From NCBI GenBank assembly GCA_038748065.1, contig JBCDJG010000004.1, positions 62,001 through 126,000 of the forward strand: 64,000 bases of DNA, in the 5' to 3' direction. The notes under the pieces are model-generated. The model saw nothing but the letters and a program-made list of their open reading frames with translations, made no database searches and had not been told where the DNA came from. Below, in pieces: positions 26,235 through 34,930 of the stretch. This DNA comes from JBCDJG01 sp038748065 (GTDB taxonomy: Bacteria; Pseudomonadota; Gammaproteobacteria; Pseudomonadales; Halieaceae). Every line of letters begins with the position of its first letter. The first letter of the stretch is position 1. Made by a program: the position numbers and the translations under genes.

Positions 26235-27221
26235 TCAGATTAGCTGCAGTGGCTCTTCGTCCAATGCCGCCATTTGCTCTCGTAATTCAAGAATATGATC
26301 AGCCCAGTAACGTTCCGTATTGAACCAGGTAAAACTGCGCGGAAAGGCCGGGTCAGACCAGCGCCGCCCGAGCCAGGCGGCGTAGTGCACGATCCGCAGG
26401 GTGCGGAGGGATTCAACCCAGCGTAGCTGGGCCGGCTCGAAATCACAGAACTCACTGTAGCCCTCGATGAGTTCGGATAACTGCAGCTGCTGATGGTGGC
26501 GCTCGCCGGAGAGGAACATCCACAGATCCTGTATGGCCGGCGCTGTGCAGCAGTCGTCGAGGTCGACGAAGTGGGCAACGTCGTCGCGCCAGAGAATGTT
26601 GCCCACGTGGCAGTCGCCGTGCACGCGAATCTGCTGTTCAGCCTCGACTTTGCCGTACATCTCCTCCACGCGGGTCAGGAGATCAGCGGTGAGCGATTCG
26701 TAAGCGAGGCGCAGCTCTGTGGGGATAAACTCGCGGAGCAGGAATTCGCGACAGTCAGTCAGCATGCGCTCGATGCTGATTGACTGGCGGTGCTTAAACG
26801 CGCCTGCCCGACCGACCGCGTGGATACGGCCAAGAGTGCGGCCCAGCACGAGCAGGTTGTCAAAGTTATCCAGCTCCGGCGGATAACCACCGCGGCGTTC
26901 GAACAGCGCGAAGCGAAAGCCGGCGTGCCGGTGCAGCGTGGCGCCGTTCGCGTCCGCCAGAGGGGCGACGACGGAGATATCGGCCTCGACCAGTTCCTGG
27001 CTGAAGTCATGTTCCTCGGTGATTTGTTCGTCGCTCCAGCGCCCTGGGCGGTAGAACTTGGCAATCACAGGGTCAGCGTCCTCGAGGCCGACCTGGTAGA
27101 CGCGATTTTCGTAGCTGTTCAGTGCGAGCAGGCGTGCGTCCGAGAGGTAGCCAGCGGCTTCTACGGCGTCGATCACGAGGTCGGGGGTGAGCGCGTCGTA
27201 AGGGTGCGGGTTGTTGGTCAC
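26235..27221 (-). CDS. srkA: Stress-response serine/threonine kinase SrkA (YihE/RdoA family)
   Basis: A 328-residue kinase with an aminoglycoside-phosphotransferase-like fold. N-terminal NSYENRVYQVGLED and VIAKFYRPGRWS provide the nucleotide lysine; HGDCHVGNILW is the catalytic loop and HFVDLDDCCTAPAIQDLWMFL the metal-binding loop. In E. coli SrkA protects against stress-induced death and acts together with Cpx-regulated functions. Length is normal. It follows comF by 16 bases on the same strand; there is no dsbA downstream as in enterics. Confidence 0.92.
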   Translation of the reverse strand: MTNNPHPYDALTPDLVIDAVEAAGYLSDARLLALNSYENRVYQVGLEDADPVIAKFYRPGRWSDEQITEEHDFSQELVEADISVVAPLADANGATLHRHAGFRFALFERRGGYPPELDNFDNLLVLGRTLGRIHAVGRAGAFKHRQSISIERMLTDCREFLLREFIPTELRLAYESLTADLLTRVEEMYGKVEAEQQIRVHGDCHVGNILWRDDVAHFVDLDDCCTAPAIQDLWMFLSGERHHQQLQLSELIEGYSEFCDFEPAQLRWVESLRTLRIVHYAAWLGRRWSDPAFPRSFTWFNTERYWADHILELREQMAALDEEPLQLI

Positions 27222-27237
27222 GGCGCGGCTCCGGATT

Positions 27238-27978
27238 TCAGCTTACAGGCGCCGGGGTTCGGGCCAGGCACCAGATTTCCACGGCCGAGGCGCCGGCGCT
27301 GCGCAAAGCGCTGGCCATGGCCGAGGCGGTGGCGCCGGTGGTGAAAACGTCATCCACGACGGCGACCCGCAGGTTGTCACAGCGCCCGCGTACAGTAAAG
27401 GCACCGCGGAGGTTGCGACGCCGTGCGCTGGCGTTCAGGCCATATTGTGGAGCGGTGGAGCGCGGGCGAGAGAGCAGTTTGGGCTGCATACTTGGCGGTG
27501 CCGCAAACGCTCCCGCAGCGAGCAATTCACGCAGCAGTAACTCCGACTGGTTGTAGCCCCGGCGCAGCAGGCGGCGCCAATGGAGGGGCGCCGCTGTAAC
27601 AATGTCAATGCCTGGCGTCGCTTGTGCATTTTGAAGCCACAGCGCGCCCAGCAGCGGTGTGAGCCCCACCGCGCCTTCGAACTTCCATCGCCTTACGAGG
27701 TAGGCCATTGCGTCGTCATACAGCCAGGGTGCGATGACCCTGTCAAAAGGTGGCGGCTTCTTCAGGCAGGCACCGCAAAGCCTGCCAGCACTTGCCTCGG
27801 GCAGCGGTGCCGCGCACTGGCGGCAGCAATGGAGGTTTGGACGAAGCAGCGTCTTGCAGCTGTCACACAAGGGCAGCGAGCAGTCGCTGGGGAGCGCACA
27901 GAGGCTGCAGCGCTGCGGCAGCAGGCTATCGAGCGCGCGGCGCCATTGGGCTTTAAGGATGCCAGGGCCGTTAACCAC
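27238..27978 (-). CDS. comF: ComF family phosphoribosyltransferase-like protein
   Basis: A 246-residue protein with an N-terminal zinc-ribbon (CSLCALPSDCSLPLCDSC and CRQCAAPLPEASAGRLCGAC) and a C-terminal phosphoribosyltransferase fold with the PRPP loop VAVVDDVFTTGAT. The family is linked to DNA uptake (ComFC, GntX) though the reaction is unknown. The start is a GTG at 27978. This codon lies inside the proposed BirA operator, so the comF start and bioB control overlap. In many gammaproteobacteria comF is divergent from bioB, as here. Confidence 0.9.
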   Translation of the reverse strand: MVNGPGILKAQWRRALDSLLPQRCSLCALPSDCSLPLCDSCKTLLRPNLHCCRQCAAPLPEASAGRLCGACLKKPPPFDRVIAPWLYDDAMAYLVRRWKFEGAVGLTPLLGALWLQNAQATPGIDIVTAAPLHWRRLLRRGYNQSELLLRELLAAGAFAAPPSMQPKLLSRPRSTAPQYGLNASARRRNLRGAFTVRGRCDNLRVAVVDDVFTTGATASAMASALRSAGASAVEIWCLARTPAPVS

Positions 27979-28000
27979 AATGAGCGTCTCGGGTTGACAA
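27968..28000 (+). promoter_or_regulatory. Candidate BirA (biotin repressor) operator
   Basis: CCGTTAACC (27968-27976), a 15-base spacer, then GGTTGACAA (27992-28000). The known proteobacterial BirA box is TTGTAAACC-N15-GGTTTACAA; the halves match 7 of 9 and 8 of 9. The right half overlaps the -35 box of the bioB promoter, which fits repression by biotinoyl-AMP-loaded BirA. Confidence 0.75.
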
Positions 28001-28021
28001 GAATATCCCCTGTTTTATCAT
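27994..28021 (+). promoter_or_regulatory. Sigma-70 promoter of the biotin operon
   Basis: TTGACA (27994-27999), 16 bases, TATCAT (28016-28021). Both boxes match the consensus well and the -35 lies inside the BirA operator. A start near 28028 would exclude the ATG at 28020 and favour the ATG at 28059 as the bioB start. Confidence 0.65.
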
Positions 28022-28058
28022 GGCTAATTCCCGTTCATTACGATCCAGTGCCTCCCTT

Positions 28059-29111
28059 ATGTCTCATGCACAGCCCCGGCCACAGGCCGCACACTCCGCG
28101 CCTCACTCGGCTTTTCGTCACGACTGGCGTCGCGAGGAAGTGGAAGCCTTGTTTGCGCTGCCCTTTAACGACTTACTCTTTCAGGCACAGAGCCTGCATC
28201 GTCAGTATTTTGATCCAAATGAGGTTCAGGTCAGCACATTACTTTCCATCAAAACCGGCGCCTGTCCTGAAGACTGTGCCTACTGCCCGCAAAGCACGCG
28301 CTATGAGACAGGCCTGGAGCCCGAGCAGCTGATGGAAGTTGAGCGGGTGATGGAACAAGCACGAGCGGCGCAGGCCAGCGGCGCCACGCGCTTTTGCATG
28401 GGTGCTGCCTGGCGCTCGCCCAAGGACCGCGATATGCCCATCGTAGTGGCCATGGTCAAAGGTGTGAGAGAGCTGGGGCTCGAGACCTGCATGACCCTGG
28501 GGATGCTGACTAAAGCGCAGGCCGAGGAGTTGGCGGAGGCGGGGCTCGACTACTACAACCACAACCTCGATACCTCGCCCGAGTTCTACGGCGAAATTAT
28601 TACCACGCGTACCTATGGCGATCGCCTCGATACCCTGCAGCACGTCCGTGACTCCGGCATGAAAATCTGCAGCGGCGGGATTGTTGGCATGGGCGAGGGC
28701 ACCGCAGACCGCGCCGGCCTGCTGCAGCAACTGGCTAACCTGCCGCAGCACCCCGAAAGTGTGCCTATCAATATGCTGGTGCGCGTTGAAGGCACGCCGC
28801 TGGCTTACGAAGAAGACCTCGACCCCTTCGAGTTTATCCGCACGGTTGCTGTAGCCCGCATACTGATGCCGGCTTCTCATGTTCGCCTGTCCGCCGGCCG
28901 TGAGGAAATGAGCGAAGAAATGCACGCCCTTGCCTACTTTGCCGGCGCGAATTCGATTTTTTACGGCGAGAGCCTCCTGACCACGCCTAACCCGCAGGCA
29001 AACAGCGACATGGCGCTGTTTCAGCGGCTCGGTATTCGGCCAGAAGAACGCGAGCTCGAGCAGGCGCCAGCCACGCCAGATCCGCGCTTTTACAACGCCG
29101 CCAGCGCGTAG
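28059..29111 (+). CDS. bioB: Biotin synthase
   Basis: About 350 residues. This radical SAM enzyme inserts sulfur into dethiobiotin. The 4Fe-4S motif is CPEDCAYCPQS, followed by YYNHNLDTSPEFY, GGIVGMGE and the arginine-bearing VRLSAGREEM that ligates the 2Fe-2S sulfur donor cluster. I chose the ATG at 28059 because the promoter boxes overlap the upstream ATG at 28020 (which would add 13 residues). First gene of bioB-bioF-bioHC-bioD. A Gln/Pro/His-rich N-terminus of about 20 residues precedes the conserved RHDWRREEVEALF. Confidence 0.96.
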   Translation: MSHAQPRPQAAHSAPHSAFRHDWRREEVEALFALPFNDLLFQAQSLHRQYFDPNEVQVSTLLSIKTGACPEDCAYCPQSTRYETGLEPEQLMEVERVMEQARAAQASGATRFCMGAAWRSPKDRDMPIVVAMVKGVRELGLETCMTLGMLTKAQAEELAEAGLDYYNHNLDTSPEFYGEIITTRTYGDRLDTLQHVRDSGMKICSGGIVGMGEGTADRAGLLQQLANLPQHPESVPINMLVRVEGTPLAYEEDLDPFEFIRTVAVARILMPASHVRLSAGREEMSEEMHALAYFAGANSIFYGESLLTTPNPQANSDMALFQRLGIRPEERELEQAPATPDPRFYNAASA

Positions 29112-29121
29112 TCATGACGCC

Positions 29122-30288
29122 GTGGCCGGTTTCGATCAGCGCCTGCGTTCGCGCCTGGCATCCCGCCACCAGGACCTGCTATATCGCCAACGACTGACAG
29201 TTGAAGGGCCTCAGGGCCCCGAAGTCACGGTTGGCGGTGAGACCCTGCTCAACTTCTGCAGTAACGATTACCTCGGTCTGGCTGCCCATCCCAAACTCGC
29301 TGAGGCACTGCGGGAAGGCGCCCGCCGTTATGGTGTGGGCAGTGGCGCTTCGCACCTGGTTTGCGGGCATGGCGTAGCCCATCACGCGCTGGAAGACGCG
29401 CTGGCAGAGCATACTGGCCGATCGAGAGCGCTGCTGTTTTCTTCGGGTTACATGGCCAACATCGGCACCCTGGGTGCTCTCTTGGAAACGGGTGATCTGG
29501 TATTGGAAGATCGCTTGAACCACGCTTCATTGCTGGATGGCGGGCTCGCCAGTGGCGCTCGCTTCAAGCGTTTCGCGCACAACGATACGGAAGCTGCCGC
29601 GTCTCAGCTGGCGGCTCATGAAGGTAATGCGCTGCTAGTGGTTGATGGCGTATTCAGTATGGATGGCGATATGGCGCCCCTGCCAGCGCTCGCAGCGCTG
29701 TGCGGCACCCCGAAGCGCTGGCTGATGGTCGATGACGCGCATGGCTTTGGCGTATTCGGCGCAACTGGGGCGGGCAGCCTGGAGGCCGCGGGCCTGGATG
29801 AAGCGCAGGCGCCCGTGCTGATGGCGACGCTGGGCAAGGCGCTGGGTACGGCTGGCGCATTTGTTGCCGGCAGTGACACGCTGATTGACGCCCTTATTCA
29901 GTCCGCTCGGAACTACATCTATACCACGGCGCTGCCGCCGGCGCTCGCCTGGGCGACGCTGTGTTCGCTGCGACTGCTAGTGGAGGAAGCGTGGCGCAGG
30001 GAGCACTTATTTGATCTGGTGGCCTATTTTCGCAAGGCCGCGGGGCAGCTTGACCTACCCCTGATGCCCGCCCGCGGTGCTATCCAGCCGCTGTCTGTTG
30101 GTGACAGCGGGCGCGCTCTCGCACTGTCTAGCGGGTTGCGGGAGCGAGGTATTCTGGTCACGGCCATACGACCCCCGACCGTGCCTGCAGGTACCGCGCG
30201 CCTGCGGATTACTCTGACCGCCGCGCATTCGCGCTCACAGGTGGACCGGCTCCTGATGGCCTTGGCTGAGGTCGCAGGCGGTGAGTGA
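29122..30288 (+). CDS. bioF: 8-amino-7-oxononanoate synthase
   Basis: A 388-residue PLP enzyme that condenses pimeloyl-ACP or -CoA with alanine. Motifs: LNFCSNDYLGLAAHPKL, GSGASHLVCGHG, VVDGVFSMDGDMAPLPAL, VDDAHGFGVFG and the PLP lysine in MATLGKALGTAGAFVAG. The start is the GTG at 29122 (MAGFDQRLRSRL); an ATG at 29114 is out of frame. It ends 8 bases inside the bioHC gene, which suggests coupled translation. Confidence 0.95.
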   Translation: MAGFDQRLRSRLASRHQDLLYRQRLTVEGPQGPEVTVGGETLLNFCSNDYLGLAAHPKLAEALREGARRYGVGSGASHLVCGHGVAHHALEDALAEHTGRSRALLFSSGYMANIGTLGALLETGDLVLEDRLNHASLLDGGLASGARFKRFAHNDTEAAASQLAAHEGNALLVVDGVFSMDGDMAPLPALAALCGTPKRWLMVDDAHGFGVFGATGAGSLEAAGLDEAQAPVLMATLGKALGTAGAFVAGSDTLIDALIQSARNYIYTTALPPALAWATLCSLRLLVEEAWRREHLFDLVAYFRKAAGQLDLPLMPARGAIQPLSVGDSGRALALSSGLRERGILVTAIRPPTVPAGTARLRITLTAAHSRSQVDRLLMALAEVAGGE

Positions 30289-31885
30289 GCACCAAGTGTT
30301 TGCCGAGTTTCTGCCGGCAACGCGATCCGCGCTTTCGCGACTGGTCCTGTTGCACGGCTGGGGCTGTAATCGTGAGGCGTTCAGGCCCTTACTGGTGCAG
30401 CTCCGTCCGTGGGCGGATGTCACCCTGTTAGAACTGCCGGGCGCCAGCGATGAACTCGTGGCGGACGAGCTGACGCTGGAATCGGTGCTGGAGCAATTGC
30501 TCGCGGCCGCGCCTGCTGAGCCTGCAAGCTACGTAGGCTGGTCGCTGGGCGGGCAACTGGTAACCGAACTGGCGCGCCGCGCGCCCGAGCGCGTGTCGAC
30601 CCTGGTGACTCTGTGCTACAACCCGTTGTACCTGGGTGACGGGGCCGACTGGCCTGGGCTTGGCGAATCGACCCTGCAAGAGTTTGCGCGGCGCATCCGC
30701 GATGACGCCCAAAGCACGCTGAACCGCTTCGATATCCTGCAGAGTGAGGGCAGCCCGCAAGCGGCTGAGCTCAGGCGCTACCTGCGCGGCCAGCGCCGCA
30801 CCCTGCAGCCACTGGCTCTGCTGCAAAGCCTGACATGGCTTGGCCTGGACCAGCGCGCCGTGTTGCCGCGCTTACCGCAAGCACAGCTCCACCTTTTTGG
30901 TCCCAACGATAGTTTGGTTGATGCCAGCATCCCGGAGCGACTGCGGTCGGTGCTGAGCCAAGGTCCAGCGTTTAGTGGCCAGTGCTCTATCCAAACAGTT
31001 CCGGCCACTTCGCACATGCTGCCGCTGGAAGCCCCCGGTCAGGTGGCTGCCCGCATTGCCGCGCATCTTGGACTGAACCTTGCTGATGAGATAGCGCAGC
31101 CCAGCGCGCCCGTCAGCAAACGGGATGTTGCGGCATCATTTGGACGCTGCGCTGCCAGCTACGATGCTGTAGCGGATTTACAGCGCAAGGTAGGTGCCGC
31201 GCTGCTCGCCCGGCTCGATGACCAGTCCCCTGAGCCTGCTACAGTGCTGGACCTGGGCAGCGGCACCGGTGCCCACAGCGGCGAACTCAGGCGTCGACTT
31301 CCTCATGCGAAATACATCGGGCTTGACCTGGCTGAGGGCATGGCGCGCTTCGCGCGCGGAAACTACCCCCGGGAGTCCTGGTTGGTTGGCGACGCCGAGG
31401 CCTTACCCCTGGCTTCATCGTCTGTAGACCTGATTTTTAGCAGCCTGGCGTTGCAGTGGTGTTATCGGCCCCGCTTACTCATGGCTGAAATAGCGCGAAT
31501 CCTGCGTCCCGGAGGGCTGTGCCTGTTCAGCACGCTAGGGCCGGGGACACTCGGTGAACTCCGCGATGCCTGGGCTGCCGTGGATGAATATCGCCACGTG
31601 AATACCTTTTTGCCAGGGTCGGAACTGCAACAGTCGGCGGCATTGCTGCCTGGCGTAAAGCTAGAGCTGGAACGTACTCCGATCGTGATGCGCTATCAGC
31701 GGGTTCAGGACCTGCTGCGGGAACTGAAAGGCCTGGGCGCGCACAACGTGAACCATGAGCGCCCTTCCGGCCTCACCACGCCCTCGCGCTTGCGCGCGAT
31801 GTTTGCCGTCTATGAAGCGCAGCGAGAGCGCGGCTACCTGCCGGCCACCTACGACGTGCTCTACGGCACTTTGGAGAAAGTATGA
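30281..31885 (+). CDS. bioHC: BioH-BioC fusion: pimeloyl-ACP methyl ester esterase and malonyl-ACP O-methyltransferase
   Basis: A 534-residue fusion. Residues 1 to about 262 are BioH, an alpha/beta hydrolase with LLHGWG, nucleophile Ser88 in GWSLGG, and probable Asp210 and His245 (PATSHMLPLE). From about 280 the chain is BioC, a SAM methyltransferase with VLDLGSGTGAHS, YIGLDLAEGM and GLCLFSTLGPGT. BioC methylates malonyl-ACP to start pimeloyl synthesis and BioH removes the methyl group at the end. A linker of 15-20 residues joins them. Start is the GTG at 30281 inside bioF; the stop overlaps bioD. Confidence 0.93.
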   Translation: MSEHQVFAEFLPATRSALSRLVLLHGWGCNREAFRPLLVQLRPWADVTLLELPGASDELVADELTLESVLEQLLAAAPAEPASYVGWSLGGQLVTELARRAPERVSTLVTLCYNPLYLGDGADWPGLGESTLQEFARRIRDDAQSTLNRFDILQSEGSPQAAELRRYLRGQRRTLQPLALLQSLTWLGLDQRAVLPRLPQAQLHLFGPNDSLVDASIPERLRSVLSQGPAFSGQCSIQTVPATSHMLPLEAPGQVAARIAAHLGLNLADEIAQPSAPVSKRDVAASFGRCAASYDAVADLQRKVGAALLARLDDQSPEPATVLDLGSGTGAHSGELRRRLPHAKYIGLDLAEGMARFARGNYPRESWLVGDAEALPLASSSVDLIFSSLALQWCYRPRLLMAEIARILRPGGLCLFSTLGPGTLGELRDAWAAVDEYRHVNTFLPGSELQQSAALLPGVKLELERTPIVMRYQRVQDLLRELKGLGAHNVNHERPSGLTTPSRLRAMFAVYEAQRERGYLPATYDVLYGTLEKV

Positions 31886-32559
31886 CGCGGACGTTTTTCG
31901 TGACGGGCACCGACACCGAGATCGGCAAAACTGCCATGAGCTGTGCCCTGCTGGAGGCGGCCGCGGCCGCCGGCTTGAGCACAGCGGGTTTGAAACCGGT
32001 CGCCGCAGGTTGTGACGCAGATGGCCGCAACGAGGATGCCCTCGCGCTGATGGCCTCAATGACCGCTGAGTTGTCCTATGAAGACGTTAACCCCGTGGCG
32101 CTGCAAGAAGCGATTGCGCCCCACATCGCCGCTGACCATGAAGGCCGCAGGCTGGATGCTGACTATCTTGCCGGCCTGTGCCGAGAGCCCATGGCGGGTG
32201 GACATGATCTGTTGCTGATAGAAGGCGCTGGCGGCTGGCGGGTACCGCTGAACGCACGTGAGACTCTGGCTGATGTCGCGGTGCAATTACAGGTGCCGGT
32301 GATCCTTGTGGTCGGCATGCGCCTGGGGTGTATAAATCATGCCTTGCTCACCGCAGAAGCCGTAGCAGGCGACGGATTAACACTGGCTGGTTGGATAGCC
32401 AATCAGTGTGGGCCGCGCATGGATTGCCATGAACAAAATCTGGATACCCTGCGGGCACTGATGCCCGCGCCCTGTTTGGGTGACGTGCCCTGGTTGACGC
32501 CCTTCTCAGCTGCCAAAGCTGCAAATTATATTGAACTACCTGCTCTAAAAGGTAAGTGA
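31882..32559 (+). CDS. bioD: Dethiobiotin synthetase
   Basis: A 225-residue ATP-dependent carboxylase that closes the ureido ring of dethiobiotin from DAPA and CO2. It has the P-loop FVTGTDTEIGKTAMS, the substrate lysine region AGLKPVAAGCD, and LLIEGAGGWRVPLN. It starts within the bioHC stop (ATGA overlap) and is the last gene of the operon. bioA is not in the window, so DAPA synthesis must be encoded elsewhere. Confidence 0.95.
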   Translation: MTRTFFVTGTDTEIGKTAMSCALLEAAAAAGLSTAGLKPVAAGCDADGRNEDALALMASMTAELSYEDVNPVALQEAIAPHIAADHEGRRLDADYLAGLCREPMAGGHDLLLIEGAGGWRVPLNARETLADVAVQLQVPVILVVGMRLGCINHALLTAEAVAGDGLTLAGWIANQCGPRMDCHEQNLDTLRALMPAPCLGDVPWLTPFSAAKAANYIELPALKGK

Positions 32560-32640
32560 GTACAAACACACACAATTTCTGCCAGGCGCCTTTATAACGC
32601 CTCGATAGCATCCGGGACCGCCCGCCTCTGAAAAAGATAT

Positions 32641-32668
32641 TTGACTTTTGGCCTGTTTGAGCCACAAT
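32641..32668 (+). promoter_or_regulatory. Candidate promoter of the acyl-CoA dehydrogenase gene
   Basis: TTGACT (32641-32646), 16 bases, CACAAT (32663-32668), about 115 bases before the start codon. The rest of the 225-base gap (32560-32784) shows no clear operator or hairpin. Confidence 0.4.
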
Positions 32669-32784
32669 GTAAACGCTGAACACATACACCGGATGTCACA
32701 CTTACGGCACACGCTTGGCTCGCTCGAGTGATGAGTGACGAATGAGAGCGTGCTGCAGATCCCATAACCAAGAGGTAACAAGAC

Positions 32785-34578
32785 ATGCCAGAGTACAAAG
32801 CGCCCCTACGCGATATCAGCTTTGCCATGAACGAGCTGCTCGAAGCGGAGCAACTGTTCCAGACACTGCCCGGTTACGAAGAGGCCACCCGCGACCTGAT
32901 GGACGCCATCGTTGAGGAAGGAGCGAAGTTTGCGGAGCAAATCCTGTCGCCCCTGAATCAGAGTGGTGATGAGGAGGGTTGCACTTGGTCTGAGGAAGGC
33001 GTGAAGACCCCCGAGGGTTTTCCCCAGGCTTACCATCATTACGTAGAGAACGGTTGGCCGGCCCTTGCAGCAGAGACCGAATACGGTGGCCAAGGCATGC
33101 CCAACCTGCTGGGCATCATTATTAATGAGCTAACGGGCACCGCGAACTGGTCCTGGGGTATGTACCCGGGCTTGTCGCACGGCGCGATTAAAACGCTTGA
33201 AGAGCATGGCGATGCCGAGCAGAAGAACACCTATCTGACCAAGCTGGTTGAAGGTAGCTGGACCGGCACGATGTGTCTGACCGAAGCGCATTGTGGTTCC
33301 GATCTCGGCCTGCTTCGCACCAAGGCCGAACCACAGGCGGATGGCAGCTACGCCATCACCGGAACCAAGATCTTCATCAGCGCCGGCGAGCACGACATGG
33401 CCGAGAACATTGTGCATATCGTGCTGGCGCGCCTGCCTGATGCACCCGCTGGCACCAAGGGCATCTCGCTGTTTGTTGTGCCCAAGTTCAATGTCAGCGA
33501 AGACGGCGGCGTGGGCGAACGCAACGCTGTGCACTGCGCTTCCATCGAGAAAAAGATGGGCATCAAAGCATCCGCCACCTGCGTGATGAACTTCGATGGT
33601 GCCAAGGGCTACCTGATCGGCCCGCCGAACAAGGGCCTGAACGCCATGTTCACTTTTATGAACACCGCGCGCATCGGTACCGCCATCCAGGGCCTGGCTC
33701 ACGCTGAGCTGTCCTTGCAAGGCGCACTGGACTATGCCCGTGATCGCCTCGCGATGCGCAGCCTCACGGGCCCGAAAAATCCCGATGGCCCGGCAGACCC
33801 GATCATCGTGCACCCTGACGTGCGCCGTATGCTGCTGACGCAGAAGGCCTTTGTGGAAGGCATTCGCCCCTTCCTTTACTACCTCGCCATGCTGGGCGAC
33901 GTGCTCGATCATGGTAGCGAAGAGGAAGCGAAAAAAGCCGACGACCTGTTGGCTTTCCTTACCCCGATCGCGAAGGCCTTCGCCACCGAGGTAGGTTTTG
34001 AGTCTGCCAACCTGGGGCTGCAGGTGTACGGCGGCCACGGCTTCATTAAAGAGTGGGGTATGGAGCAGATCGTGCGCGATGCACGTATCGCCAGCCTCTA
34101 CGAAGGCACCACCGGTATCCAGGCCATGGACCTGATCGGCCGTAAAGTGCTGGGCTCCGGTGGCAAGCTGCTACTGGGCTTTACCGAGAACATCGACCAG
34201 TTCTGCGACGCTCACAGCGATGAGGCGGATGCCGTCTATATCAACGAGCTCAAGCGCTACAAGGATGAGTGGATTGATGTTTCTATGCAGATCGGCGAGA
34301 AGGCCATGCAAAACGCAGACGAAGCCGGTGCCGCTGCTGTGGATTACCTGATGTACTCGGGCTACGTCACCCTGGCTTACTTCTGGGCTCGCAGCGCCGT
34401 ATTGGCGCGCCAAAAGATTGCTGAGGCTGATGGTGACGCTTCATTCTACGAAGCCAAGCTGATGACTGCGGAGTTCTACTTCGAGCGCATTTTGCCGCGT
34501 ACCCTGGCGCATAAGGAAGCCCTGCAATCTGGCGCTGAAAACCTGATGCAAATGCCCGAAGCGATGTTTGACTTCTAA
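32785..34578 (+). CDS. Acyl-CoA dehydrogenase with C-terminal extension (FadE5/DmdC type)
   Basis: A 597-residue FAD enzyme that makes the alpha-beta double bond of acyl-CoAs in beta-oxidation. It has the acyl-CoA dehydrogenase core with MCLTEAHCGSDLGLLRTKA (FAD/substrate contacts), KIFISAGEHDMAENIVHIV, and the C-terminal QVYGGHGFIKEWGMEQIVRDARIASLYEGTTGIQ containing the region of the catalytic base, plus the extra C-terminal domain of the roughly 600-residue subfamily. GAGG at 32770-32773 is a fair ribosome site. The gene stands alone and ends at a strong terminator. Chain-length preference cannot be read from sequence. Confidence 0.93.
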   Translation: MPEYKAPLRDISFAMNELLEAEQLFQTLPGYEEATRDLMDAIVEEGAKFAEQILSPLNQSGDEEGCTWSEEGVKTPEGFPQAYHHYVENGWPALAAETEYGGQGMPNLLGIIINELTGTANWSWGMYPGLSHGAIKTLEEHGDAEQKNTYLTKLVEGSWTGTMCLTEAHCGSDLGLLRTKAEPQADGSYAITGTKIFISAGEHDMAENIVHIVLARLPDAPAGTKGISLFVVPKFNVSEDGGVGERNAVHCASIEKKMGIKASATCVMNFDGAKGYLIGPPNKGLNAMFTFMNTARIGTAIQGLAHAELSLQGALDYARDRLAMRSLTGPKNPDGPADPIIVHPDVRRMLLTQKAFVEGIRPFLYYLAMLGDVLDHGSEEEAKKADDLLAFLTPIAKAFATEVGFESANLGLQVYGGHGFIKEWGMEQIVRDARIASLYEGTTGIQAMDLIGRKVLGSGGKLLLGFTENIDQFCDAHSDEADAVYINELKRYKDEWIDVSMQIGEKAMQNADEAGAAAVDYLMYSGYVTLAYFWARSAVLARQKIAEADGDASFYEAKLMTAEFYFERILPRTLAHKEALQSGAENLMQMPEAMFDF

Positions 34579-34630
34579 TCCTTTGCTGCTCGGGAAGCAC
34601 GCCGAAAAGGCGTGACTTTCCGTCCTGTCG

Positions 34631-34667
34631 GGGGGAGAATTTGCGAAGGCAATCTCCCCCTTTTTTT
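34631..34667 (+). terminator. Strong intrinsic terminator after the acyl-CoA dehydrogenase gene
   Basis: GGGGGAGA (34631-34638) pairs with TCTCCCCC (34653-34660), with an inner TTGC-GAAG-GCAA stem-loop (34641-34652) and seven T (34661-34667). The T run touches the ATG of the next gene. Confidence 0.9.
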
Positions 34668-34892
34668 ATGACCGACGAAAAACCCGACAAGCCTGAAGAG
34701 CTGGACAAGAGTTACCAGAACCAGCTCACAGACGAAGACCAGGCCCGCGTTGATGAATTCATCTCCAAGGGCGTGAATTCGGTGGAGCGCAAGCCGTTCC
34801 GAGTGTGGCGCCTGCTGTTGATGCTACTGGTTGTGGTCACTTCCCTCAGCGTGCTTAGCCAACTGCTGGCGAAGTGGTCAGGGGTTTACTAG
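34668..34892 (+). CDS. DUF3094 family small membrane protein
   Basis: A 74-residue protein, MTDEKPDKPEELDKSYQNQL onward, with an acidic N-terminal half, the conserved VERKPFRVWRLLLM junction and one membrane helix at about residues 48-68. It matches what I know of DUF3094, a small family of unknown function in Pseudomonas and relatives. The ATG at 34668 directly follows the T run of a strong terminator, so there is no ribosome-binding site and any transcript from upstream must read through the hairpin. An in-frame TTG at 34641 would lie inside the hairpin. Confidence 0.75.
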   Translation: MTDEKPDKPEELDKSYQNQLTDEDQARVDEFISKGVNSVERKPFRVWRLLLMLLVVVTSLSVLSQLLAKWSGVY

Positions 34893-34912
34893 GGAAAGCG
34901 CTCTGGTATAGT
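34885..34912 (+). promoter_or_regulatory. Promoter of tRNA-Pro
   Basis: TTTACT (34885-34890), 16 bases, TATAGT (34907-34912), then a GC-rich discriminator (GGCGCTCC) typical of stable-RNA promoters under stringent control. The predicted start is about 12 bases ahead of the tRNA. The -35 overlaps the end of DUF3094. Confidence 0.6.
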
Positions 34913-34930
34913 GGCGCTCCTCAAAATCCA

